This document shows positions 52,487 through 62,303 of a stretch of 64,000 nt of DNA, in pieces. The translations under genes were made by a program, and so were the position numbers. The DNA is from an uncultured Lachnospiraceae bacterium. GTDB lineage: Bacteria; Bacillota_A; Clostridia; Lachnospirales; Lachnospiraceae. The DNA is taken from assembly GCA_951801245.1 (NCBI GenBank), contig CATOMC010000011.1, positions 12,205 through 76,204 on the forward strand, written 5' to 3'. Position 1 is the first letter of the stretch; the number at the start of each line of letters is the position of its first letter. The notes under the pieces were generated by a model. That model ran no database searches and was not told the origin of the DNA. It saw nothing but the letters and a program-made list of their open reading frames with translations.

Positions 52487-55215
52487 GACAATGGGAATAT
52501 GGCTGATGATTGGACGGAAGAGGATTTGTCCTCAACCGGTTTTCTCACAAACATCAGCCCAAAAGTTCCCACGCCGCAGTTGCCTGATACGGTGGCGGAA
52601 GCTTTTTGCAGGATGATTTTATCGAATTTGATATATTTTTCAACTTCCAAAAGAAGCTCGTCTATCTGGCGCACGTTGCATCCTGCATGGGTGATAAAAA
52701 GAATACTGGAGTCGATCAGCCTGCTGTGTTTAAACAGTTTCCTGACATACAGGCTGTTCACCCGGTGCATATTGCCGGCCTCCAATTTCCATAGTTTCAG
52801 CCTGTTTTTGGACATGGCGAGAATGGGATGGAGGTTCAGGCTTGTGCAGAGTTTGTGCATGGCAACGCTTACTTTACCGTTTCGGTAGAGCGTCTTCGTA
52901 CTGGGAACCAGAAAGTTGGAGAAGACACGGTCCCGGAATGCTTCCAGGGCATTGCAGATTTCCGGTACGCTTCTGCCTTCTTCGGCCAGTCTGGCAGCAT
53001 AGAGGACTACCAGACCGTGCCCGCTGCTGATGTGGGCAGAATCTATGACAGTCACATTGTCAAAGCTTTTGCTGGCCTGGGTGGCAATCGGATAGGCACC
53101 GCTTAAGCTGATGGAGGCGGTGATATGGATCACATGCTCCGCCTGTGCCAGGGTGTCAGCGAAGAAATATTCATATTCCGCCGGATCGGCGGTGGAGGAA
53201 TGGGCATAATTACCCTCTGTCTGCAGATAGGGCAGCAGGCTGTCGGAGGAAACCTCAAAGATATCGCAGAAACGGCCTTCTTTCGTGTGTACATAACAGT
53301 ACATCAGACGAATTTGGTAACGTTCCAGCAGATCTTTTGGCAGATCGCAGATACAGTCGGCTGTGATCGCGATATTTCGTTTTCTGATCGTACGGACCTG
53401 ATTGACGGTATCTTCTTTGGCAGGATCCGACTCATCTTCTTTGGCTAGATATTCAATCAGTTCAGGCGGCAGGTATTTGAGCAGGCCGGCCTCCAACACA
53501 GGAGCGCTGATGGGTTTGGCAAGATAACCATTAAATCCCATATTCAGATAGAGCTGTTCTGCTCCGGTCATCACATTTGCAGTCAGCGCGATCACAGGAG
53601 TCTTCTGGCAAAATCCTTTCGTCTGGTTGCGGAGGGCATGCAAAGTGGCTTCTCCATCCATATCCGGCATCAGATGATCCATCAATATGACATGGTAAGT
53701 GTTTTCAGCGGTCTTTTTCAGACATTCTCTACCACTTTCGACAGTATCTACCTGCACCTTCGTATCTCGAAGAAGCTTTACGATCACTAACAGATTCATA
53801 GAATTATCATCCACTACCAGGATACGGGCGTCAGGCGCAATGAAACTCTGTTTATAAAGGGAACGCTGCGTCAGATGCTTTTGCGCGGTAAAGTTGATGA
53901 CGCCGATGGGCCGCACATTGACGATACGCTGTCTGACTTCCATCGTAAAGACGGAACCTTTGTGGTATACGCTATCCACGGTAATCCGGCCGCCCATCAT
54001 ATCCATCAGTTGTTTGGAAATGGTAAGCCCCAGTCCGGTCCCTTCTATATTACGGTTATCTGATTCGTCCACACGCTTAAAGGAGCGGAAAAGATCTTCC
54101 AGATTCTCTTTCCGGATACCCATGCCGGTATCTTCCACGGAAATGCGCAGCAGAATCTGGTCCGCGGCGATGCGTTCGCTGTTAGCGTGAAGTGTGATGG
54201 AACCCGTATTTGTATATTTGACCGCATTGGTCAACAAATTGGTAACCACCTGCTTTATGCGCACCTCATCGCCATACAGCATGGAAGGAATCTCGGAATC
54301 AATATCCACTTTAAATTCCAGGTCTTTTTGATGTGCCCGTATCCAGATTAGATTGACCAGATCGCTGAACAAGGAACTGATCTCATACTGGGTCGGTACG
54401 ATCTCCATCTTGCCGGATTCCAGCTTGGACAAGTCCAGGATATCGTTGATGATGGTAAGGAGCATCTTACTGGCGTTTTGAATATTAATGGCGTTTTCGG
54501 CGATCTCATCGGAGATGTCCTCCCGGAGGATCATTTCATTCAGGCCGATAATGGTGTTGATGGGGGTGCGGATTTCGTGGCTCATATTGGCGAAGAATGC
54601 GTCCTTGGAGCGGGCCATCTGTTCCACTTCCTTTTTCTGTTCTTCTGCCAGTTCTTTCTCCTTTTCGTAAGTCTGCGTCTGAATCTTTAACAGGATACCG
54701 ATAAAGCAGCTTACAACCAAAAGAGTCATATAGGAATCTGTAAAGCTGTAGAAGCGTTTCACTGGCGGCATGATTTCAGGGCGGTAATAAGTCAGTATAT
54801 AAGTCGTCAGAAAAGAGGCGGCGGACAGGAGCATGGCCAGCCAGAATGATTTTCCCTCGAAAAGTAAAAAGATATAAATCAGCCCCAATACGAACCATAT
54901 TGGGGTGCCGCTTTCCATGCCGCCGCTTAAGATAAAGACGAACGGAAAGAGGATGACATTCGTACCGATGATCAGAATCCAGGAGGCCAATTTGGTGTTA
55001 TGGTCTTCCACGACTATCCGAATGGATAAAGCGGAGATGAGGCACATGGGAATCAGTGCTTTCAAAATACTGATATCGGCGCCCAGTATGACACGTCCCG
55101 TACCGATTACCGAGGCGGCAAATACCAGAATCAGAACCATGCGGGTGAGCCGTTCATGGAGGTCCGGCTGCGGGGGAAATAATTGGTTTAAAAATCTACG
55201 TATTCTCTTGAACAT
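52483..55215 (-). CDS. Hybrid histidine kinase with receiver and C-terminal DegV domain
   Basis: This has 910 residues. Six or seven membrane helices (about 20-175), HisKA with FFANMSHEIRTPINTIIGLN (His about 212), ATPase (VVTNLLTNAVKYTNTGS, VEDTGMGIRKE, IEGTGLGLTISKQL), then a receiver (about 460-580, ILVVDDNSMNLLV and VILMDHLMPDMDG). From about residue 608 it becomes a DegV/FakB-type domain: NIAITADCICDLPKDLLERY, AHSSTADPAEYEYFF, ITASISLSGAYPIATQA and VIDSAHISSGHGLVVLYAA. DegV proteins bind fatty acids for fatty-acid kinase. I infer a sensor kinase that reads fatty acid or acyl state. It is the last gene of the three-gene operon. Confidence 0.9.
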   Translation of the reverse strand: MFKRIRRFLNQLFPPQPDLHERLTRMVLILVFAASVIGTGRVILGADISILKALIPMCLISALSIRIVVEDHNTKLASWILIIGTNVILFPFVFILSGGMESGTPIWFVLGLIYIFLLFEGKSFWLAMLLSAASFLTTYILTYYRPEIMPPVKRFYSFTDSYMTLLVVSCFIGILLKIQTQTYEKEKELAEEQKKEVEQMARSKDAFFANMSHEIRTPINTIIGLNEMILREDISDEIAENAINIQNASKMLLTIINDILDLSKLESGKMEIVPTQYEISSLFSDLVNLIWIRAHQKDLEFKVDIDSEIPSMLYGDEVRIKQVVTNLLTNAVKYTNTGSITLHANSERIAADQILLRISVEDTGMGIRKENLEDLFRSFKRVDESDNRNIEGTGLGLTISKQLMDMMGGRITVDSVYHKGSVFTMEVRQRIVNVRPIGVINFTAQKHLTQRSLYKQSFIAPDARILVVDDNSMNLLVIVKLLRDTKVQVDTVESGRECLKKTAENTYHVILMDHLMPDMDGEATLHALRNQTKGFCQKTPVIALTANVMTGAEQLYLNMGFNGYLAKPISAPVLEAGLLKYLPPELIEYLAKEDESDPAKEDTVNQVRTIRKRNIAITADCICDLPKDLLERYQIRLMYCYVHTKEGRFCDIFEVSSDSLLPYLQTEGNYAHSSTADPAEYEYFFADTLAQAEHVIHITASISLSGAYPIATQASKSFDNVTVIDSAHISSGHGLVVLYAARLAEEGRSVPEICNALEAFRDRVFSNFLVPSTKTLYRNGKVSVAMHKLCTSLNLHPILAMSKNRLKLWKLEAGNMHRVNSLYVRKLFKHSRLIDSSILFITHAGCNVRQIDELLLEVEKYIKFDKIILQKASATVSGNCGVGTFGLMFVRKPVEDKSSSVQSSAIFPLS

Positions 55216-55263
55216 AAGATATTACCCGTCCTTTCCTGCATTTTAGAACGTGTGATTCCTGAC

Positions 55264-58116
55264 TCACACGTTTACCTGAGACTGCTTCCAGGTGTCAAGC
55301 ACCTGGAAAGCACCCACAAAATCAAAATCATCGGTCATTTGCTTAAGATCCTTGGACAGGGCAGCAAGAGGGATGTCGTGATACCGAAGACTGGCAAGCC
55401 GGTCCAGAAGATCTTCCAGCCCCCCGCTCTCAAAGGAGGACAGCTTTTCGGAAAGCTGCGCAATCAGATCAGTCAGGGACCGGTCATCGATATCCTGCAT
55501 GGACAAAGAGCCGTATGTCTTAGCAGACTCCGGAGGATTGGTATCCGAAACTTCTTCCCATCGGGGGCAGCCTTGCGGATAGACAAAGGAACTGTCATGC
55601 AGGATACGCAGAAGCCGGTTATATTGATCCATCAGTTCTTCATGATGTGATAATATATAGTCGGTCCGGTTCTCTTTACCGGCCAATTCAAGCTGCAGGG
55701 CAAGGTCCGAAAGTTCCGTAGCGCCGATGCCCTTTGCATTGCCCTTAAGAGCGTGCACTGTGATCACATAGTTTTTCCAGTCCTGCTCTTGATAGAAATG
55801 GGCAAGCTGCTTTTGGCGTTTAGGACCTTCTGTGTGAAAGATGCCGATGATCTCACGGAATCCCTCTTTGTCACCACAGTAGGAAAAGCCCTGGTTGATA
55901 TCGATTCCGGCCCTGGTCAGAAGCGCAAGTGCCTTTGTGTCTGATTCGTCCTCCGATTCACGGACAGCTTCCTGATGCTTTGGCGATACACAGGAATCTG
56001 AGTTGGCTATAGTCCCATCCGCAGAGAGGGCAGGTTCCTCTTGGTCATGGATGACCTGCTTTGCTGCCGGAATATAGCGGCGAAGCAGACGTTCCAACAC
56101 ACTCAGTTCGATAGGTTTGGCGATAAAGTCGTTAAAGCCTTCGGAGAGAAACATTTCTCTTGCCCCGCCGATGGCATTGGCCGTAAAGGCGATGACAGGG
56201 AGAGACTGATAGTATGTACCTGGTTTTTTACGGATTTTGTGCAGTGTTTCCACGCCGTCCATTTCCGGCATCATATGATCAAGAAATACACAGTCATATT
56301 CCGGTGATTCCAGCTTGTTAAGCGCCTCCTGACCACTGCCTGCCATGGTGGCTTTCATTTCGTAGGGCAGAAGAAGCCTTGCCATAACTTTCAGGTTCAT
56401 GGCATTGTCATCCACCACCAGAACCCTGGCTGTGGGCGCCGTAAATTTATTATGTAAATTAATGTGCTGTTCCCCGTTCTGGATCAGTTTGCGGCCGTTA
56501 AAGACTGCCGCAATAGATAATACGGTAAATGGCTTGTAGATGCGCAGCATATTGTTGTGCATAGGGATTTCCTGTCCGTAGTCGAGCAGAAGCACCACAG
56601 TGCGTTCATCGGCCAGCTTCTCAAAGAAGCTGCGGTCCTCACAATATTCCTCCCAGCCAATAAAAATATGGGAGTAAGAATCATGCTCCATGCGGCGCTT
56701 TAGTTCCGGGAGGTTTCGACAGACGCGGAACAGGATGCCAAACTGGCTGGCCATGTGGTTGATACAGTTTTCATAGCCCTCACGGATTACGGAATAATCG
56801 TACTTGTCCAGATTGATGTAGCAGGCGGCAAAGAGACTTTTCTTATTTTGGATGGAGACGATGGGGGTCTCGTCCAATACTTTTTGCGGAATGGTAAACT
56901 GAAATTCACTTCCGGTTCCCGGGGTGCTGTCCACAGTGATAAATCCGCCCATGCAGCTAACCAGCGCCCGGGTGATAGCAAGTCCTAATCCGACACCGCC
57001 TTCCTCGCGGTTGCGCTTGGCGTCCACCTGACTGAAACTGGTAAAAATTTTTTCCATATCGGTGCGTTCAATGCCGATACCGGAATCTTTCACACTGACC
57101 ACCAGATTGATACCGTATGCTTCTGTGCGGCTTTTGATACATAAGATGATACCGCCTTCTTTTGTGAATTTGATAGCATTTCCAACAAGATTCATGATGA
57201 TACGGCGCAGCTTCTGTTCATCGCCTATTAGATTGCTTGGCAGATTGGCATCGCAGTCCACGATAAGCTCCAACTGTTTGCCGTTATCCATCGTCAGAGC
57301 CATGTTGATGATATCTGTAATGGTGGAGGTAATGTTATAACTTTCTTCCGCAAGCTGCAGTTTGCCGCTTTCCAGTTCCGAAAAATCAAGGATATTGCTG
57401 ACCGTGGCAAGAAGATTGCGCCCAGCAGTCTGAATATCGATCACGTCGCGCCGTACATCAGACGGAAGGTTTTCTTGCAGAATGACTTCACTCAGGCCGC
57501 ATACTGCATTGATGGGAGTACGGATTTCATGGGAGATATTGACCAGAAAGTCGTCTTTGCTGCGCTCGGCGATTTCCAGTTCCCTGATATTTTCAATCAA
57601 TTGTTCGCTGGTCTCCTGACGGTTTCTGATAATGATCCAGATGACTGCGGATACGGTATAGAGGGAGAGGAACTGGATAAAGAAGCGGAGTATGTCATGT
57701 ATATTGGTAAGGCTGATGGTCCTGGCGACAAAGCAGTGATAGATAAAGATGAAGACCGGGAGTATAAGGCCAAGATAGACAATCTGTCTGATACAGAAAA
57801 TACTGAGCAGAACAATAACACCTGCCATGGTGATGAGCATGGAGGAAAAGCTGTCCGTATGGATAGCAAAAATGACAAAGTTAATCCAGACCATGACGGA
57901 GATAAAGCGGGCACGTCGCTCGTGATTCCAATATTCCTGGAAGTAGACGAACCATCCCGCCGCTACAGGCACAAAGATCAACTCTTTGACATAGATACTC
58001 CAGCCAGAGAGAAGGCCGGTGATGAACATGGCAGCCGTATACAGGCTCAGTACGGAAAGTACTGTGCGCTCCAGTTTTTTCTGTGCCGGGTGTGTGCTTG
58101 ACTGATGATTATCCAC
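55264..58116 (-). CDS. Hybrid histidine kinase with receiver and Hpt domain
   Basis: This has 950 residues. Membrane helices cover about 15-165, followed by a coiled coil, HisKA (DFLVNISHEIRTPINAVCGL, His about 195), ATPase (IIMNLVGNAIKFTKEGG, VKDSGIGIERTD, GVGLGLAITRALV), a degenerate receiver-like spacer (about 425-550) lacking the Asp motif, a true receiver (ARVLVVDDNAMNLKVMARLL, CVFLDHMMPEMDGVETL), and a C-terminal Hpt domain with TVHALKGNAKGIGA (His about 785). This is a complete internal His-Asp-His phosphorelay that could pass phosphate to the HD-GYP regulator encoded upstream in the operon, or to the DegV kinase. Confidence 0.92.
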   Translation of the reverse strand: MDNHQSSTHPAQKKLERTVLSVLSLYTAAMFITGLLSGWSIYVKELIFVPVAAGWFVYFQEYWNHERRARFISVMVWINFVIFAIHTDSFSSMLITMAGVIVLLSIFCIRQIVYLGLILPVFIFIYHCFVARTISLTNIHDILRFFIQFLSLYTVSAVIWIIIRNRQETSEQLIENIRELEIAERSKDDFLVNISHEIRTPINAVCGLSEVILQENLPSDVRRDVIDIQTAGRNLLATVSNILDFSELESGKLQLAEESYNITSTITDIINMALTMDNGKQLELIVDCDANLPSNLIGDEQKLRRIIMNLVGNAIKFTKEGGIILCIKSRTEAYGINLVVSVKDSGIGIERTDMEKIFTSFSQVDAKRNREEGGVGLGLAITRALVSCMGGFITVDSTPGTGSEFQFTIPQKVLDETPIVSIQNKKSLFAACYINLDKYDYSVIREGYENCINHMASQFGILFRVCRNLPELKRRMEHDSYSHIFIGWEEYCEDRSFFEKLADERTVVLLLDYGQEIPMHNNMLRIYKPFTVLSIAAVFNGRKLIQNGEQHINLHNKFTAPTARVLVVDDNAMNLKVMARLLLPYEMKATMAGSGQEALNKLESPEYDCVFLDHMMPEMDGVETLHKIRKKPGTYYQSLPVIAFTANAIGGAREMFLSEGFNDFIAKPIELSVLERLLRRYIPAAKQVIHDQEEPALSADGTIANSDSCVSPKHQEAVRESEDESDTKALALLTRAGIDINQGFSYCGDKEGFREIIGIFHTEGPKRQKQLAHFYQEQDWKNYVITVHALKGNAKGIGATELSDLALQLELAGKENRTDYILSHHEELMDQYNRLLRILHDSSFVYPQGCPRWEEVSDTNPPESAKTYGSLSMQDIDDRSLTDLIAQLSEKLSSFESGGLEDLLDRLASLRYHDIPLAALSKDLKQMTDDFDFVGAFQVLDTWKQSQVNV

Positions 58117-58166
58117 AGCAGATTACCATTCCTTTCTTACGGAAGTAGAAATCGTCTCTGGCCGGA

Positions 58167-59258
58167 TCAAATACCGTCTGTGCGGTCGTCCTGGCAGATA
58201 TGCAGCATTTCTTTCAGCTCAGGAAGCATTTCCGTAAACACATCGAGAATGACGGGATCAAACTGCGTGCCCCTGCCCTCTGACATAATCTGCATGATAC
58301 GTTCGATGGGACGGACCGGTGGTTTATAACAGCGTTCTTCATAAAGGGCATCAAACACATCCGCAACGGACATGATTCTTGCAGAGAGCGGGATATTCTC
58401 CGCCGTCAGCCCGGTCGGGTATCCTGTGCCGTCATAACGCTCATGGTGGTACATGGCAATATCCTCTACCATCCGCACATAGCGTTCATCCTCGATATCA
58501 CTGATGATTGTCTTGATGATCTGACGGCTGTATGTGGTATGTAACTTCATAGTCTCAAATTCTTCCTGGGTCAGTCTGCCGGGTTTTTGCAGGATGGCAT
58601 CCGAAATCTTAATCTTACCCACATCGTGGAGCGGCGCCGCTTTACTGAGATTTTGGATATAATCGGGAGTCAGTTCCTCAGGGAAGAGTCCTCTTGCATA
58701 CAGTTCATCGGCGATCATCTTCACATAGGCCTGTGTATTTTTAACATGTTTACCGGTGCTGCCATCACGGCTCTCGATCAGATTGGCCATGCCGACAATG
58801 ACGGAATCCTGAATTTTGCCAAGACGTCTGGCGTCTTCCGTGATCTTTTCGGCCTGCGCATTCACCATTTTTTCCAGATTGTGCCGGTACTGATCGAGCT
58901 CAATGGTCTTGCTGACACGGCTTAAAAGGATATCTGGCACAAAAGGTTTGGTCACAAAGTCAAGTGCACCCATCTCAAAACATTTGATTTCTGTCTCGGC
59001 AAGATTGTCTGCGGTCAGAAAAATAACGGGAATCGTTTCTGTAGTAATGTTTGCACGCAGTTTTTCCATTACTTCAAAACCATCCATACCGGGCATGTTG
59101 ATATCCAGTAAGATCAGATCCGGGCGATGCTTTTCAAGATACTTTAATGCCAACTGGCCTGAAGTGGCGGCGGCTATACGGTACTGGGATCCGAGCAGTT
59201 TCTGGGCCAGTGTCAGATTGGTCTTATCATCGTCTACTACTAGAATAACGTTTTTCAT
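58167..59258 (-). CDS. Response regulator with HD-GYP phosphodiesterase domain
   Basis: This has 363 residues. Receiver: VILVVDDDKTNL, phosphoacceptor Asp52 in LILLDINMPGMDG, VTKPFVPDILLSR. The HD-GYP domain (about 145-345) has LHDVGKIKISDAILQKPGRL, LHTTYSRQIIKTI and the diagnostic HHERYDGTGYPTGL. It should break down c-di-GMP or a related cyclic dinucleotide. It is the first gene of the operon with the two hybrid kinases, so phosphorylation by either could switch its activity. It opposes the GGDEF protein at 16-18 kb in function, if not in location. Confidence 0.95.
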   Translation of the reverse strand: MKNVILVVDDDKTNLTLAQKLLGSQYRIAAATSGQLALKYLEKHRPDLILLDINMPGMDGFEVMEKLRANITTETIPVIFLTADNLAETEIKCFEMGALDFVTKPFVPDILLSRVSKTIELDQYRHNLEKMVNAQAEKITEDARRLGKIQDSVIVGMANLIESRDGSTGKHVKNTQAYVKMIADELYARGLFPEELTPDYIQNLSKAAPLHDVGKIKISDAILQKPGRLTQEEFETMKLHTTYSRQIIKTIISDIEDERYVRMVEDIAMYHHERYDGTGYPTGLTAENIPLSARIMSVADVFDALYEERCYKPPVRPIERIMQIMSEGRGTQFDPVILDVFTEMLPELKEMLHICQDDRTDGI

Positions 59259-59439
59259 ATGAGCCTCCTGTCCTGTAAAAACTTATTTCTATTTTAAAAC
59301 AATATCAGCACAAAATCAATTTTATTCCGTCCTCTTTTTTTTGTGCCGAATATATAGTATGCTTGGTAGGAAGGCTAAATATGGCAGAACAAAACGTGGT
59401 AACATAGTCAGCAAAAGAGCAGGAGCAGAAAAGAGATAT

Positions 59440-61449
59440 ATGGAACAGGACAAGATTCATAGGACAGAGACAGAAGATAAGAAAAAACAGGAGAACGATC
59501 AGCCGAAAGGAAAAGACGGCCGGGAACCAGCAGATGCGATATCCAGGCCGGTATGGGCGGTCTATGAAAAAGCTTTCTTACAGCCGGAACCGGAGCCGGA
59601 CCGAAAGATGGTCAGAGGGACGAAAAAGCAGTTAGAACAGTTGGAACGCCGCATCGTGCGCAAGAAAAGGCAGGAAAACCATCAGGTGCTGGCGGATATG
59701 AAAGAACTTCATAAGAAAACCGAACAGGTCGGCTACACGGTGGTACATCGGGATGCGGTGTATCTGAAAAGATATAAACGGATTGTCAGGATGCTGGCCA
59801 GACTGGATATTTCTTTCTTAAAAAGAATGGCATCCGGTGCCGTGCCGGAAGATATTGCGGCCATGGAGAAGACGGCGTCGCTTCTTAAGAAGAAATCTCT
59901 TTATGAGATTTACAAAGAGGAGTATATGCAGTTTCTGGTGGGACAAAGGATTGAAGAACTGATGGAGGCGGAACCGGAGAGACAGTATCCGGAGGCAAGA
60001 GGCATGAAGCGTCATTTCATCCTGCATATCGGTCCCACCAACAGCGGTAAGACCTATCAGGCTCTGCAGAGACTCAGACAGGCATACCGTGGTATCTATC
60101 TGGGGCCGCTGCGTCTTCTGGCGCTGGAAGTCTATGATCGTATGATGGCGTCCGGTATCCCCTGCAACATGATTACCGGAGAGGAGACCATCCTGACGCC
60201 TGGCAGTTTCGTGCAGGCTTCCACGGTAGAGATTCTAAATATCCGGGAAGTGTATGACATTGCCGTAATTGATGAGGCGCAGATGATGGCGGATGAGAAC
60301 CGGGGAAGCTACTGGACCAGAGCGATTCTTGGGATCCGGGCGGAGGAGATACATGTGTGCAGTTCCTTAACGGCACAGGATCTACTGGTGAAAATGATTG
60401 AAAGATGCGGGGATACTTACGAGATCGTGACCCACGAGCGGAACACCAGACTGGAGTTCATCCCCCAGCGATATGATATCCAAAAGGACGTGGAGCAGGG
60501 AGATGCTTTGATTGCCTTTTCCAAGAAAAACGTACTGGCCATTGCGGCACAACTGGAAGGCCGGGGGATCAGAGCAAGTGTTATCTATGGGAATCTGCCG
60601 CCCCAGACAAGACAGGAACAGGTAAGACTTTTTACGGAAGGGTATCATCAGGTGGTGGTGGCCACGGACGCCATCGGTATGGGGATCAATCTGCCCATCC
60701 GCAGAGTCATTTTCATGAGCACCACGAAATTTGACGGTGTGGGTATGCGCAGGTTACTGGCGGAGGAAATCAGACAGATCGCGGGCAGAGCCGGCAGATA
60801 CGGCTATTATGATACCGGCTATGTACAGTCTGCCATGGATATGGAATATGTGGGGAAGAAACTGGCAGAGCCTTTCTATTCGCTAAAAAGAGCCAGGATC
60901 GGTTTCCCGGAAGTACTTCTAGACATAGACCTGGAACTGGATGAAGTGATAGCAGCCTGGGAAAAGACAAGAAATCTGCCTATGTATGATAAAATATCCA
61001 TGGCAGAGAGTATCAATAAATATAAATATCTCAGGAATTATAAAAGAAAGATTTCCTGTCTGGATGACAGGAGACTGGTGCTGACATTGATCACATGTCC
61101 GTTCGATGTCAAAGACAGGGACGTGCTGCAACTGTGGCTGCGCTACTGTGAGAGACCGGAAAAGCAGCAGAACTGCCCGATGCTCCCCAAGGACTTTTCC
61201 CTGGAAGGACTGGAATCTTATTATAAGCAGCTTGATCTATATACGCAGTTTTCTGCCAGGATGTCCTGGGTCATTGACAAGGAGGAAGTGGCGGCCAACA
61301 GAGAGTGGGCCCAGCACGAGATCGGAGAGATGCTCAAGGAAGATAAGGGACAGTTTGAAAAGCGGTGCCGTATCTGCGGCAGACCCCTTGGGTGGGATTA
61401 TGCGTATCCGGTCTGTGAGCGATGCTACGGCAGAATAGGAAGGAAATAA
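59440..61449 (+). CDS. Suv3-like superfamily 2 RNA helicase
   Basis: This is 669 residues from ATG 59440; starts 99 bases upstream (TTG 59341) would overlap a TATAGT box and are less likely. After a charged N-terminus, motif I is HIGPTNSGKTYQALQRL, followed by YLGPLRLLALEVYDRM, motif II DEAQMM, motif III CSSLTAQDLL, IVTHERNTRLEF, motif V VVVATDAIGMGINLPIRRVI and motif VI EIRQIAGRAGRYG. This order and the GPLRLLALE and GMGINLPI blocks are those of Suv3/SUPV3L1, the mitochondrial degradosome helicase. A CRICGRPLGWDYAYPVCERC zinc finger closes the protein. In bacteria it may unwind structured RNA for decay, here beside no obvious exonuclease. Substrate unknown. Confidence 0.85.
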   Translation: MEQDKIHRTETEDKKKQENDQPKGKDGREPADAISRPVWAVYEKAFLQPEPEPDRKMVRGTKKQLEQLERRIVRKKRQENHQVLADMKELHKKTEQVGYTVVHRDAVYLKRYKRIVRMLARLDISFLKRMASGAVPEDIAAMEKTASLLKKKSLYEIYKEEYMQFLVGQRIEELMEAEPERQYPEARGMKRHFILHIGPTNSGKTYQALQRLRQAYRGIYLGPLRLLALEVYDRMMASGIPCNMITGEETILTPGSFVQASTVEILNIREVYDIAVIDEAQMMADENRGSYWTRAILGIRAEEIHVCSSLTAQDLLVKMIERCGDTYEIVTHERNTRLEFIPQRYDIQKDVEQGDALIAFSKKNVLAIAAQLEGRGIRASVIYGNLPPQTRQEQVRLFTEGYHQVVVATDAIGMGINLPIRRVIFMSTTKFDGVGMRRLLAEEIRQIAGRAGRYGYYDTGYVQSAMDMEYVGKKLAEPFYSLKRARIGFPEVLLDIDLELDEVIAAWEKTRNLPMYDKISMAESINKYKYLRNYKRKISCLDDRRLVLTLITCPFDVKDRDVLQLWLRYCERPEKQQNCPMLPKDFSLEGLESYYKQLDLYTQFSARMSWVIDKEEVAANREWAQHEIGEMLKEDKGQFEKRCRICGRPLGWDYAYPVCERCYGRIGRK

Positions 61450-61451
61450 GT

Positions 61452-62126
61452 ATGGTCTACACGTACTATATGGATGTGCGGTGTTTTGATAATGAGACAC
61501 TGTTTCAGGAAAAACTCATGCTGCTGTCACCTTACAGACAGCAGAAGGTGGCGTTTTTAAAGCATGAGAAAGATAAGAACAGGAGCCTTGGCGCCGGCAT
61601 TCTGTTAGACCATGCGCTGATGGTCTACGGACTGCGGGAGAGAAGCATTGAGTATGAGATCGGAAAATGGGGAAAGCCGGCCCTCAAGTACCATCCCCAA
61701 ATTCATTTTTCACTGTCTCACTCCGGAGATTATGCGATCTGCAGCATAGGAGATAAACCGGTTGGAAATGATATTGAATATGTTAAAGAGGGACGTCTTA
61801 AAGTGGCAGACAGGTTTTTTGCCGGTGAAGAGCTGGACTGGCTGTATGCGGCGGGAGACGAAGAGGAGCGGACCAGGAGAATGTTTCGCATCTGGACCAT
61901 GAAGGAGAGCTTTATGAAAGTCACCGGAAGGGGCATGTCACTGCCGTTATCAGATTTTGCGATTCACGTGGATGAGGAGAGTCAGAGGATCCGGGTGCGC
62001 CATAAGGTGGATGCCAGATATTATCATATGAAGGAATACGATGAGATGGCGCATTATTGTGTGGCTGTCTGCAGCCAGGAAGACAAGGATATCGCCTACG
62101 ATATGATGCCCGTGGAGATTGTCTGA
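61452..62126 (+). CDS. 4'-phosphopantetheinyl transferase, Sfp type
   Basis: This is 224 residues from ATG 61452 behind AGGAAGG, 2 bases after the helicase stop. Family motifs: GKWGKPALKYHPQIHFSLSH, the metal-binding VGNDIEYVKEGRLKV (Asp and Glu kept), ADRFFAGEELDWLYAAGDEE and the catalytic FRIWTMKESFMKVTGRGMS. Sfp-type enzymes load the phosphopantetheine arm on carrier proteins of non-ribosomal peptide or polyketide synthases, or ACP. No such synthase is in the window. Confidence 0.93.
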   Translation: MVYTYYMDVRCFDNETLFQEKLMLLSPYRQQKVAFLKHEKDKNRSLGAGILLDHALMVYGLRERSIEYEIGKWGKPALKYHPQIHFSLSHSGDYAICSIGDKPVGNDIEYVKEGRLKVADRFFAGEELDWLYAAGDEEERTRRMFRIWTMKESFMKVTGRGMSLPLSDFAIHVDEESQRIRVRHKVDARYYHMKEYDEMAHYCVAVCSQEDKDIAYDMMPVEIV

Positions 62127-62181
62127 GAAGAAGATTTTTGCCTCGGATTGTGAGTATCTGCGGAGCAGATGAATGGAGGTT

Positions 62182-62211
62182 AGAATATTTTATAAAAAAA
62201 CATGTATACTA
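62182..62211 (+). promoter_or_regulatory. Sigma-G/F-like promoter of spoVAD
   Basis: AGAATA (62182-62187), 17 bases, TATACTA (62205-62211), about 90 bases before spoVAD. It resembles the perfect sigma-G promoter of spoVAA-AB-AC with one or two changes per box. Confidence 0.55.
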
Positions 62212-62303
62212 TCATTAGTATAAAGCACTGGAAACCCGTGCGACCGCGGTAAGGCGGACTGTAAAAGGCCGGTAAGGCAGATGTCAGTAAAGGAGATAGC
62301 GGC

